Shown here in pieces: positions 43,895 through 54,330 of a stretch of 64,000 bases of DNA. The notes below the pieces were generated by a model, which saw nothing but the letters and a program-made list of their open reading frames with translations, was not told where the DNA came from and searched no databases. Made by a program: the position numbers and the translations under genes. This DNA comes from Timema cristinae. Its lineage: Eukaryota > Arthropoda > Insecta > Phasmatodea > Timematidae. Within the stretch, counting starts at the first letter, position 1; every line of letters begins with the position of its first letter. Where the stretch lies: the NCBI GenBank assembly GCA_039000515.1, contig JBCFYV010000935.1, forward strand, positions 59,096,346-59,160,345. Direction: 5' to 3'.

Positions 43895-43990
43895 ATATAT
43901 TCGTCATCCCCATCAGGAATCGAACCACCTCCCGTGGACTTGAGGCCAACCTAGTTGATAACTCGGCCACGGATACGGGCATTCACTAAC
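43895..43990 (-). repeat. tRNA-like head (Leu/Ser-like)
   Basis: Reversed: GTATCCGTGGCCGAGTTATC and GGAGGTGGTTCGATTCCTGA. The D-arm and box B are good, the acceptor stem poor. Related to 63485-63555. Confidence 0.5.
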
Positions 43991-44404
43991 ACTGTAACAC
44001 CACAGTCCCAGAAGATTCGGGCGTCGACCAGCGTCGTGTCGAGGGAAAATGTAAGGGCTCTGGCCGGAAAATTAAATCAAGTTTTGTTTGAAGGGACGCA
44101 ATGCTGACGCCGGACAAAATACAAGTGTTACGTAACGTCCTCGTACGGGTATATTCTACGAGCCGGACCACAACGCTCAAAGAAGTCGGTTCGCGTTCAC
44201 TTTGTTGCAAAAAAAATATCTGTACAGACAATGTTTGTTCTATCCGTAGATCCTGGTAAAGTTCGTTTTTCATATGAAGAACCTTGTATGATAGGTAAAA
44301 AGTCACTAGATCTACTTTCTCGTATTCTTACATCAATTCATTTTTATCTACGGTTGTCACTTTCGATAGATAACATCGATATCAATGGAATACGACTATT
44401 TTTT
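43991..44404. other. Unassigned; mixed composition
   Basis: 44010-44200 is CpG-rich with no domain in either strand. Confidence 0.3.
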
Positions 44405-44545
44405 AAATACATATTTAACGTTCATTTTCTGAATCGATTACATCAGAATTGCGACTTATACACTAATTTTATTTTAAAACCGACACAACACTCAGGTGCG
44501 GTTAAAGATCGAATACCAGCCTCCCGACTCAGATCTGAATATGCT
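44405..44545. repeat. Dispersed motif block related to 4816-4900
   Basis: ACGTTCATTTTCTGAA, GACTTATACACTAATTTT and ACACAACACTCAGG are ordered as at 4.8 kb; a weak box B (reverse GGTATTCGATC) follows. Confidence 0.4.
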
Positions 44546-45310
44546 ACCGCGCATATAACATGTTTTAAAGAAAAGTAAGATGAATTATTGATACTGTCCC
44601 AAATGTTGATGATCATAAATTAAGGAGGCCGTCTCGATAAGTGGGGCGTTCAGCTCTGACGCATTATTTAATTCCTTTATGCGTTAATTCAAAATATGAT
44701 TCACCCCAAAATAAAGTCGAATAATTCCAACAAGGCTCTTTTTCCTTATCAACCCTACAGTTAGGGTTTTATTAATAGAAATAAATGTGTGAAAATGTGT
44801 CATTAATTCATTTTCAACGACTTTTTAAGCATATTGGTGGAGCTATGAGACTTAACTTGTCCTGACCTAGTTTAATAAAAATCAGCGAATGGTACTGAAT
44901 TCCGGGGCTCCTCTTGTATCGTATCCCTGACGCGTATTTTGAACGTGGAAATTTGGAACCCTACAGCCTCTACGTAAGGACCACATTGAAAATAATGAGG
45001 AGCCCGCATTTCAGAAAGTTCAATATTGTCACCATCTTAAATGCAAAAATCTCAATTTTAAAATCTTTATTATAACAAAAAATAAATAAGATTACATCAA
45101 ATGCTAAGACTTAAACCTATATTTTTTTAACAAAAAATTTGAAACTATATAGATGGATCAAGTGTGTGAGGTGGACTTAGATCTCGTGTTGAAGTCACGT
45201 TCAAAATAGATAGCAAATGAGTGTCGGTAAGCGATACGAGTTTCTGACACAAGTGTGAACCCGGCTTAAAACGTTTTCAAATAAAGGATGGGATACATTC
45301 TTAGTTTTAA
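44546..45310. other. AT-rich unassigned sequence
   Basis: No gene recognised. Confidence 0.35.
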
Positions 45311-45314
45311 ACTA

Positions 45315-45549
45315 CAGTAGCCCCATGGCTTCTTTGTTGCTGACTGACAGCTCACAGCTGACTTCTGACAGTCAACATTTAGGTATATACCTAAATTTTG
45401 ACTCTCAGAAGTGACAGCTGCTAAACACATATTTTTGCAGATCATATGGCTCGGCGTAGGGATACATAATTTGGTCTGGTAACTTTTCAAATCCGTCAGC
45501 TGTCTGCTGTGGGCTGTCAGTCAGCACCAAAGAAGCCATAGGGCTACTG
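45315..45549 (-). mobile_element. mariner-type MITE, copy 2
   Basis: TA-flanked (45313-45314, 45550-45551) with ends CAGTAGCCCCATGGCTTC and GAAGCCATAGGGCTACTG. Internal order matches copy 1 reversed; it carries about 16 extra bases near the copy-1 left terminus, so copy 1 is the deleted form. Confidence 0.9.
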
Positions 45550-46750
45550 TAGGCATAATTACTGCCTGTTATCATCAGTCACCACGAGGGACGCTGATAC
45601 TTTAATATTCTAAAAGTGTAAATATATTTATAGAGTGAGCCACCGAACTTATTTTAATTAAGTCAAACAATCTTGTCCCTAGATGTCTCGATAATAGTAT
45701 GAAGGTGGGAATGTAACGTTTTTCGTGGGTTTTTTTTCGTTCAACTTGAAATAGATTATTTAAAAAAAGTTAGTAGTAGCTATGTGTACTATTTCTATAT
45801 TGTAAGTACTAACATTAGTTAAACATCAAAAACCTGTGTAGCTCTGGTGGAGAACAATTATTTTGGATAGCAACCGACTCCGGCGACCCACTCGTCCGAT
45901 GTTAAATCTCGCATTCCACTTGCTACTTCAGATTTCGATCGTTGATTATATTTCTTTAGTCTCTACCCACCCTCCCCTCTTAAGGGAGGGTATTTTTCTG
46001 TATTGTTTACAGGTGATGGATTTTTTTAAATATATTTTCCCGCCCTTATCCTAGGATCGTGTGAATTATCAACCCTTCAGGGCGACATATAATATAATCT
46101 CGTTTTTAATTATTTCATATTATCTGCTGGTATTCGAGAGCACTTCGGGGCTGGTGTCTACTATATATCTTTAATGTTTTTATTTATTTGCTTATTTATG
46201 TATGTATTGATGTTTAAAGTAATTACGGAATTCCAAATCAAACCAGCCCACCGGGAAATGTCTCGGTGCCCTAGTCCACCCCCTTTATCTATCAAGGGTA
46301 TTTATTATTTAAGCAATTTGGTTGGGTCATTTGTATTCTGAACTCCGTATTTTATCTATAACAGCACATCACTCCAGTTAGATTTGTATACCTCTTCACC
46401 AGCAAACATTTTGAAGGAAATGGGTTAAACGCCATTAGTAGCGCTGCAATCATCAGTATTTGAACACTTTAGGCGCGAATAACCTTTGTGTTGATCCGCC
46501 TTAAACCTTCACACTAGTAATAATAGTATTTGAACGCGAATAACCCAGACCAGTAGCAAGACAAGGAACTAAAACAAGTGTTTGAACAATACCACATTTT
46601 CTACCCATTCGATTGAGACTGCTCCAAGGACAAACTTTGGTCCATTAGCGTGACAAGATACTCCAATATAACCCTTAAGCTCTTTCACACATATTTGTTA
46701 ATGACGTAGGCAATGAATGAATTACAATATATAATTCATAATGTTATTGA
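45550..46750. other. Unassigned AT-rich sequence
   Basis: 46505-46575 (GCGAATAACCCAGACCAGTA, then GCAAGACAAGG) looks like an eroded SINE tail. Nothing else. Confidence 0.35.
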
Positions 46751-46756
46751 AACGAT

Positions 46757-46865
46757 TGACTCACATCGCTGGGCACGAGGACTAAGCGTCAGGCTCATCT
46801 GTGCTGGTTTGATGATGATGTAGAGGTCGTTATTTTCCCTAAACGATTTCTCAGGAAAGAATATT
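46757..46865 (+). mobile_element. S4 SINE fragment
   Basis: ATCGCTGGGCACGAGGAC and ACTAAGCGTCAGGCTCATCT are the S4 head; box B deleted; body stub CCCTAAACGATTTC. Confidence 0.65.
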
Positions 46866-46889
46866 CCTTATCAAAACTAGATATAAATT

Positions 46890-47350
46890 TTTTGTTTTGT
46901 TTTTCAACTAAAGAAATATTGTGAAAAAATTATTTCTTGAGATTGGGGTTTTATGCGTACTTAGAAGAAAAAAGTAAGTTTTACGTAATTCTGTCTATCT
47001 GTCCCTGAGACTAATAAAGCAGTTGGATATATTTGGCTAAGACTTTATATTATATATCATATTGGTTATACCACGAATTATATTTCTAATTTTGATTTTA
47101 GTCTTCAAATAAAGGATTGTTTACTTATGCCTGAATTTTGAAAATTCGAAATTTTTGAAAAATTGATTTAACGATTGGTTAACTAATAATAAGAAAAAAT
47201 AGTTTAAGATTCTACCACTATCGGAAGGTATTATCTCATTGAAACAGCAGGTTTTAAATAATATTTAATCTTCCTAAAACCTGCAGGAGATAGAGAAAAA
47301 AAAAAGATTTAAGTATTCATGATATCGATAGTTATTATTAATCTGTTCAC
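46890..47350 (+). repeat. R1 dispersed repeat, copy 3 (degenerate)
   Basis: CTAAAGAAATATTGTGA, TCTGTCTATCTGTCCCT and AATTGATTTAACGATTGG occur in R1 order. Confidence 0.45.
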
Positions 47351-47950
47351 TTGGTAGAACTGGATTCCCCTTTCCCCACCAAGCCATGTCAGAGGAAAGT
47401 AAACATAGCCCCATCAAGTACTATTATAATGTTCTGAGGTTGGTAATTGCGCTGGCAAACACTTGGTGGTGCTTCTAATGTTTTAACTCTTTGACATTAA
47501 CAAATTAAGCCCCGTGAGAACGCGTGGACTTTCAGTCATCTGTCTCCAACACTCCCCCCCCCCCCCCCACTCTCGACAAACTATTACTTCTCCCCCTTCT
47601 TTGACACGGCATGGATCGAGTATAGTCGGTTCATCAAATAAATATTATTTTAGGAAATATAAATAAATAGTCGTAGAGTAGTCTACATTAAAAAAAGTTA
47701 CTATTATAATTATTTCAGGTGTCGAAATTGACATCATCTGTTTATTTTTAATTCTATAACAAGTCCTAAGGGCTACTTAATAACTTTTATATAATAAACA
47801 TACATACACACTGACTCACTCACTCACTCACTCACTCACTCACTCACTCACTCACACTCTCTCTCTCTCTCTCTCTCGTTAGTAAAAAGAATGTATGGAG
47901 GCAGGTACGATCCAGTTTATCAAAATTCCGGATAATACATTTTTTTGGTG
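47351..47950. other. Unassigned, with microsatellite
   Basis: 15-base poly(C) at 47554-47568 and an (ACTC)n then (TC)n array at about 47812-47878. No gene. Confidence 0.5.
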
Positions 47951-47954
47951 TAAT

Positions 47955-48160
47955 TTTTCACTTGGGTAGGGATGAGAAAAGAATCATTTTAGAGGTAAAT
48001 TAACCACATTTGCGTGGAAGGAGAGTGGAAAACCATTTAGGAAAAACCACGCTCAGTAAACCCGACCGGACTTTGAACCCTGAACCTGATCACCCCATCA
48101 TCGGCAGTCTAGTCTATTGTGAGAGTGACGCCTTAGACCATTCGGCCACTGAAGCTGCTG
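47955..48160 (-). mobile_element. S3 SINE, tail truncated
   Basis: TTGCGTGGAAGGAGAGTGG body, CTTTGAACCCTGAACC damaged box B, head complement CGCCTTAGACCATTCGGCC. Confidence 0.8.
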
Positions 48161-48344
48161 CCTACTTGTCGATATAGATCCTCTGTTAAAGTGTCAGTCT
48201 CGTCTTTTATGATTTTACGGTGACGACGGAGGGCCAGTGTTCTAATCCCAGCCGGATCTACTGAGAGATATTTTTCTTGATTGACTGCATGTGAATGTGG
48301 GTGCATTCCCTTTAAAATCTTCCTCTCCACCCCTCATCATTGTA

Positions 48345-48700
48345 CATAATTGGCATCGTGGCTTAATGTACAGAGATCTGGCTGCTGACCCAGAGGTCCC
48401 AGGTTTGATTCCCGGCTGGCACCATCGGATTTTTCTTTTTCAAAATGAGAACAGTTCCTATTGTTACCAGGGTTTGGTTAATTAGGTTTACTTTAGGTTA
48501 AGATTTAATTGGCTTCACCCCGTCATATTCACTACCATCATCATACAACCTCATCGGGACATGGAAAGAGCCTCCACGGAAAGGATGTACGATTAGTAAA
48601 TTCGGGCGTCCCCTGGGTAACGGTACATTAGTACTGGATAATATTTCCGCAAAATGAGATACAGGTTGATGTAGCATAGATACATTGTTAGTATTATTTT
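48345..48700 (+). mobile_element. S6 SINE
   Basis: CATCGTGGCTTAATGTACAG, CTGCTGACCCAGAGGTCCC and box B CAGGTTTGATTCCCGG, then the S6-specific 3' block ACATTAGTACTGGATAATAT and CCGCAAAATGAGATACAGGT shared with 53421-53640, ending in an ATT-rich tail. Different 3' end from S1-S5. Confidence 0.8.
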
Positions 48701-48897
48701 AATTTTTTTAGCACCGCGTCTTACTACCCTTTCGGTTATACGCCTATGTACTAATTACACTAATGGATTAGGAATTAGGAAGGTTTAATTTATAGGAAGT
48801 GCACCCGCATTTGCGTGGAAGGTGAGTGAAAAACTATATAGGAAACAACTCATAGCACTCGACCAGGATCGAACCTCTAGCTCCCCATCTTCGGCTA
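48701..48897 (-). mobile_element. S3-type SINE, head truncated
   Basis: GCACCGCGTCTTACTACCC through GGATCGAACCTC; the head is cut at CATCTTCGG and replaced by an ATT/ATC-rich stretch, suggesting insertion at the S6 tail. Confidence 0.78.
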
Positions 48898-49384
48898 TTA
48901 TTACTATCATCATCATCAATGTACATGTTTGGATAGCCCGTACGGCTAGTGAGATGTGGTAAAAAAAAAGGTTGATGTCAACGTAAACGGACTGTACCCG
49001 ATACGCGTGTTGAATTCCCCCGTGTCCTGAAGGCCGAACTGAAACGTGCGCATAATAACTGACACTCCGTTGTCATTGGCGACCTAGAATCATAACAATC
49101 CCTTTGTCAGGGGGGGGGGTGGACAAGTACAAATTGCTGCATCATTTTATGCTAGGAATGAAAGCTAGATTGTACGTAGGTGTAAAATTAACGGTGATTG
49201 ATCAACTAAACGACGGAAAGGGTTGGGTGGTGTCTTTTCGTATAGTGTATTAGTGGTAGAGAGAGAAAGGAAAGAACAAAAGGGTGAATTTGTCGCGCTA
49301 ACTCTTTCAATATGTCCTATTTATTTTTGTTTGGAAAGGGAATGTTAATGGATTGATTTTATCAAAACGATTGAAGTTTTTTTT
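48898..49384. other. Unassigned, with SINE tail remnant
   Basis: 48933-48970 (GGATAGCCCGTACGGCTAG and poly(A)) is a variant SINE tail. The rest has no gene. Confidence 0.4.
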
Positions 49385-49627
49385 TAGCCCCATGTTTTAT
49401 TACCTGTTCGGGCCAATTACGCTAAAATTATGCTAGGAATGAAGAAAGTTGGAAATTTTGTAGAAGTGTATCCGCGTTTGCGTGTAGGGAGAGTGGAAAA
49501 ACCATTTAGGGATAAACTACCTCGGTACACTCGACTGGGATTAGAATCCCGATTTTTCCGTCATCAGCAGTCTAGTTTATTGGGATAGTTACGCCCAAGA
49601 CTACGCTGACCACCGAAGCAAGTATGA
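49385..49627 (-). mobile_element. S3 SINE
   Basis: Tail eroded (AGCCCCATGTTTTATTACC), body intact, box B degraded (GATTAGAATCCCGATT), head complement GACCACCGAAGC. Confidence 0.78.
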
Positions 49628-49633
49628 TATACT

Positions 49634-50222
49634 AAGGGTCTGGCCAGAATGACAAGCGAGCGACTGAGCGACCAAACTGGCGAGCGAGCGCGTGATTAGC
49701 AGATAGCTCTTTATAGTTGACGAGGAGGCAAAGGTTCGAATCTTGCCTCAGTGAACTGAGGTTTTTTTTTGACAAGTGATTTATTGTTGTGGTTTTCCCA
49801 TCCTCTTTCCACGCTAATGGTGACTTTTAATTGTAAAGGCCTACTTTGATTATAATATTGAAATATGTTAACATATCATTTTTACACACATATCTATACA
49901 TAGGTATGGTTTTTGATCTAACCAATTAAATTAGGCCGTTAGTAGCAAGTGTGCTAAACCTATCGATAATTATAAAAAAAAGTAAAATATTATGTCAAAT
50001 TGAGAATTTTTACTAGCACTCAGTGGATCCAACATTCAATAATATTGTCAGCGCCTGTAAACTAGACTGTTCCGGCTCGAGCGCGTGCGCTTAGAAAAGA
50101 GAACCAGTTCTATCTTTCAAGCGCGCTCAGTCGCTAGCTTGGTCTGGCCACCTCTCATTACAACCAATGTGTTCTATTTTTTTTTTTTTAGTCGCTAGCA
50201 CGCTCAGTCTGGCCGTATCCTA
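49634..50222. mobile_element. Candidate MITE with GTCTGGCCAGA ends
   Basis: Left TAAGGGTCTGGCCAGAATGA and the complement of the right, TAGGATACGGCCAGACTGAG, match with several differences, and both are followed inward by AGCGAGC or CTAGC motifs. 50125-50150 holds a partial second copy of the right end. A tRNA-like stretch with box B-like AAGGTTCGAATCTTG lies at about 49697-49760. Confidence 0.55.
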
Positions 50223-50329
50223 AGTGACTAGATTTTTGTTTTACGTCGAACTGGAAATTTATCAATCTCGGTGATCAAACCGTATTTTCCTGTGTTATTC
50301 CCGCGCCCAGTCATTTTGTTTGTTCCCCC

Positions 50330-50583
50330 CTTCGCCTTGTCTTAATACCCGCTCGGTTTATACAAATACATTAAATACCGTACGTTAATTGGTTAGGGAT
50401 GAGTAAGGTAGAGTTTTAGAGAAAATGTACACGCATTTGCTTGGAGACAGAGTGGGAAACTGTTTTAATAAAAAAACTCTTTACAAATGATCTGGATTCA
50501 AACCCCGTTATCCCCGTACTTGACAATCCAATCCAACACGAGAGAATGACGCGTTAGACCGTGCGACCACCGATGCAGCTGTC
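50330..50583 (-). mobile_element. S3 SINE
   Basis: CTTGTCTTAATACCCGCTC tail complement, GGGATGAGTAAGG body, GGATTCAAACCCCG box B complement, head complement GCGTTAGACCGTGCGACCAC. Confidence 0.82.
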
Positions 50584-50929
50584 CGGGTGTTATTTTTCAC
50601 CATAATATATCTAAATTAGTGTTTGTGAACGGCATTTGTACGTATCAACTAATAATTATTTTAAATTTAATCCTTAACTAATATAAAAAACCAAACAATG
50701 ATCAAACGTTATAAGGCGTCAGTCACACAAGTATTTGGATTGCCGGTGGAAGGGATATACAATTTTGAATATTTGCCGGATTCATCGGAGCTGATTCTCT
50801 ACTATTTTTGGTATCATTATAGTTTTCCCGTTCTCTCTCCACTCTAATTCGGGCACACTTTCTTTGAACAACTTTGTTCATACCCACCACTTAAGGAGGT
50901 TAACTCGTTAATAGTCCATCTGACCCACG
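50584..50929. other. Unassigned sequence
   Basis: No gene recognised. Confidence 0.3.
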
Positions 50930-51195
50930 CCAGTGATCATGTAGGCTAAGGCGTCAACCTCCTCACGCCTGGTTTGTTGGTGACGTGGAGTTCGGGGTTC
51001 GAATACCGGAATCGGGTGTACCGAGGTTCCCCCCCCCCCCTCCTAAAATGGTTTATCACTTTCCTTCCACACAAACGCGGGTTTTTGTCCTCTTATTTAC
51101 ATCTCCATCGTTCCTAAACCTATCGGTGTAAATATGTGAACAGCCCGAATGGATTTTTAAAACGCGATGCAAAAAAAAAAAAAAAAAAAAAAATT
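50930..51195 (+). mobile_element. S4-type SINE with long poly(A)
   Basis: CAGTGATCATGTAGGCTAAG head, GGGGTTCGAATACCGG box B, body containing a 12-base poly(C), and a tail ending in about 24 A. Confidence 0.8.
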
Positions 51196-51598
51196 CAATC
51201 CCTATGTGACTGGACGAAACTTGTTTTCAAATTAAAACGTATTAGTATTTTTTGACATTAAGCTTAGCTTTTTATCTCCTGTTTGCGCATAACAAATGCT
51301 AGAACTTTTATTATATTTTATTTTAGAAAGGCTGACAAATATGGATTAGCTAACTCAATTTAAACGTAGACTATCCTATCCATTGTGGATTAATAAAACA
51401 ATTAGATCTACATTTGAAAACAATGATATGATTATATGTATATAAGTAGTGTTTTTTAAATGTTATATATATCGTCACCCGAGATTGCAAGTGTTCTATG
51501 TCCAATTATTCACTTTTCTGTAAAAAGAGCATTAAAGTTTTACTTTGTGTATAAAACCAATGTTACAAGATGAAAACTCGAGTTTGTATGTTCTCAAG
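51196..51598. other. AT-rich unassigned sequence
   Basis: ATATATCGTCACCCGAGA at 51463 recurs as its complement TCTCGGGTGACGATATAT ending at 52024, bracketing the S1 copy at 51.6-51.9 kb; see findings. Confidence 0.45.
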
Positions 51599-51610
51599 TA
51601 ATAATATAGT

Positions 51611-51877
51611 AACCTGGTGGTCTAGGGGTAAGGTGTCAGACTTCTATGCTGGCGGCCGGGGTTCGATCCTCGGTCCCGGCAAAGATTTATCTGATTACCA
51701 AACCCTTCCTTCACCTCTGACAAGACATCTTGTGAATGTGAGGAATGCCAGGCCTCCACCGTGGTTCGGATTCCACGTTAAACTGTAGGTCCTTCATTTC
51801 ATCTCACTATCACCCTACCATTACACATTAGCGTAAGTGCGTATAACCCGAACGGGTAGTAAGACGCGGTGCTAATA

Positions 51878-51900
<23 letters not shown>
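51611..51900 (+). mobile_element. S1 SINE with target duplication
   Basis: AACCTGGTGGTCTAGGGGTA through GTAAGACGCGGTGCTAATAA and AAT units. TAATAATATAGT occurs at 51599-51610 and 51901-51912; part of that match could be tail sequence. Confidence 0.9.
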
Positions 51901-51908
<8 letters not shown>

Positions 51909-52076
51909 TAGTCTCAATTTCACCGCAGGTGAACCAGGTGCATTCTAGATAAACGTAAACACCAAAAATCTCAAATTTAACAATTTTGGAGATAGAACAC
52001 TTGCATTCTCGGGTGACGATATATATTATATATACACACATTTACACTAATAGGGTACGAATAAGGATTATTGTAA

Positions 52077-52207
52077 TCACCACGTCTTACTACCTGTTCA
52101 GATTATAAGCATATATGATAATTACTTTAATGGGGTAGGATGAGGAAGGAAACATTTTAGAGGTAATATACCCGCATTTACTAGGCAGAAGAATGGGAAA
52201 CTACTAA
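52077..52207 (-). mobile_element. S3/S4-type SINE cut by S1
   Basis: ACCACGTCTTACTACCTGTT tail complement, GGGGTAGGATGAGGAAGG body, stopping at GGGAAACTACTAAC beside the next SINE. Confidence 0.7.
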
Positions 52208-52482
52208 CATTATTATTATTATTAATATAGCGTCTTACTACCCGTTCGGGTTATGCGCACTTACGCTAATGTGTAATGGTAGCGTGATTGTGAGATGAAA
52301 TGGAGGACCTATAGTTTAACGTGGGATCCGAACCACAGGGGAGGCCTGGAATTCCACACATTCACAAGCTGTGATTAATACACGTTTTATCAGCGGTGAA
52401 AGAAGGGTTTGGCAATCGAGGATTGAACCCCGGACCTCCAACACAGAAGTCTGACACCTTACCCCTAGACCACCAGGTCACC
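52208..52482 (-). mobile_element. S1 SINE
   Basis: Complete on the minus strand apart from a short deletion in the body where the box B region meets TTTGGCAATCGAGG. Head complement CCTAGACCACCAGGTCACC. Confidence 0.88.
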
Positions 52483-53128
52483 CGAACCCACTTAGATAAA
52501 ATGTTATTTTTATATTAAAAATTTTTGTTTTCTTATAACATTTTTATTATGAGTTATCAGGGTTATGTTAGTCAATTAAATATTATTTGAAAACATTTGA
52601 TATTTTTGCGAGTTTTTAAGACATAAACGATAACAAGGTAGTTTTGTAACGCGGTCGGCCGATTGCCGACCTCTGCTCTAGATATTTAAAACTTGAATCA
52701 ATGTTTTTTGAACATGATTCCTGGATTTATACAAATACGATCTTCATATAGCTATATTTTAAATTTAGTTTAATCCATACGAATATTCCCATAAGTTTCA
52801 AATTTAAATTCAAAGGGAAAGCAGCAATAAATATACAATTTCTTTTTAAAGCAATTTTTCAAGCTCTACTAACCCCCTCTCTTTTTTTTAAAAAAAAGTA
52901 TAAAATAAAAGCGTTTACCTCGTGGACTATCATAGTAGAATTTACAAATATTTTAACAACAGGACTGCCATTTGAGAAAACGATTCTTAAAGGTTCTACC
53001 GAACTGATTTAATTTTCATTTTTCAACTGAAAGCTTTTTATATCGAATAAAGAGTTTAGAAATATAGAGTTTAAATTTCTAAAATCTAAAAGCTACAGTT
53101 GGCAGATATTAATGAAAAATTGGCGTGA
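52483..53128. other. AT-rich unassigned, with hAT-like end
   Basis: At 52650-52676 GGTCGGCCGATTGCCGACCT is followed by CTGCTCTAGAT. The reverse (CAGAGGTCGGCAATC) resembles a hAT terminus, and CTCTAGAT fits the usual hAT target preference. No partner end found. Confidence 0.4.
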
Positions 53129-53129
53129 C

Positions 53130-53365
53130 TCGCTTTGGTGGCCGCGTGGTCTAAGGCGCTATTCTCGCAGTAGACTAGACTGTCGACGGGTTGATCGATT
53201 TTCGAGTCTCAGTCGAGTGTAATGAGTTTTTTCAAAATGGTTTTCCACTCTCTCTATCCACGCCAATACGGGTACAATTCTTCTAAATTTAACTGCCCAA
53301 ATTCCTAAAACTATAAGCGTAATTAGTACTTGTAACCGGAACGGATAGTAAGACATGGTGATACC
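53130..53365 (+). mobile_element. S3 SINE, clean head
   Basis: GGTGGCCGCGTGGTCTAAGG then CGCTATTCTCGCAGTAGACT and TTTTCGAGTCTCAG box B; tail ACCGGAACGGATAGTAAGAC. Confidence 0.88.
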
Positions 53366-53420
53366 TTTTTTTATGCGCGATGCTAAAACGGTGCTATCTC
53401 GTACTTATCTGTGAAGGTAC

Positions 53421-53640
53421 CAATCCGCCTCGCGGTATAGCCCGTGGCTGCTGACCTAGAAGTCCCGGGCTCGGTTCCCGGCTGGGATTAATCTCTAAAA
53501 GAGAATAATTTATCAGTACATTCGGACGTCCTCTGGGCAACGGCTCATTAGTACTGGATAATCTTTCCGCAAAATGAGATACAGATTGATGTAGCCCAAA
53601 CATGCCATTATTATTATTACTATTAATAAATACACTCATT
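53421..53640 (+). mobile_element. S6 SINE
   Basis: CGCCTCGCGGTATAGCCCG, GGCTGCTGACCTAGAAGTCC, box B GGGCTCGGTTCCCGG, S6 3' block CATTAGTACTGGATAATC and CCGCAAAATGAGATACAG, then an ATT-rich tail. Confidence 0.8.
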
Positions 53641-53977
53641 TTCAAAATATGTATACCCTATTTCATTTCCCCTTTTCATAATACCGAGTTCGGGAGAAAT
53701 TCTACCGGTCAGTTTGAAAAGAGAAGAGGGAAAAAAGTTGTGTAGAGGGCTGGCTGGTGTTTTCTCAACCGGAAATGTTTTAATGGATCTTCCGTTCATT
53801 AATGGTCAACTGATGGGATGTTGGAATCATGGAATCCATTAAGTTGCCAACTTGCTGGATATAATCTTCCGGAGACCGCGAGTGATGCTCGATCAAACGA
53901 CACTTCAGATTGACTAAAAAAAAAAGTAACGAATATACATTGTATATTGATTCGGTAGTCATTTAATTATGAAAGTC
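53641..53977. other. Unassigned sequence
   Basis: Minus-strand frame of 60 codons without motif. No gene recognised. Confidence 0.3.
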
Positions 53978-54165
53978 AGCCACGCCTGTGAGCACGTTGA
54001 CTGAATGCCAGACTAATATATTCTGGTTTGTCAATAACGGGGCGGTCTGATTCAAAAACTGGTCGTCCGGGTTTACTACTAATGTGTGTCCCCCTAAAAA
54101 AAATGTTTATCACGTTCCCTCGACGCGAATGCGGGTGTATTTCCTCTGAACCAAATATAATCTAT
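53978..54165 (+). mobile_element. S4 SINE, tail missing
   Basis: CACGCCTGTGAGCACGTTGA head, GGGCGGTCTGATTCAAAAAC box B region, body CCCTCGACGCGAATGCGG. Confidence 0.7.
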
Positions 54166-54330
54166 TTATAGCCCACTATGATATGATTTTTTTATTTTAT
54201 TTTATTTTAAAGAATGGAGAGAATGAACGGGGTGGGATGATCTGGGATGAAAACCGTATAAAAGAGCGATGAAGGGAGTATTTTGAGCAATGGAGCGGTG
54301 AAAAGTAAATAAAATGTAATGATTAGTGCA

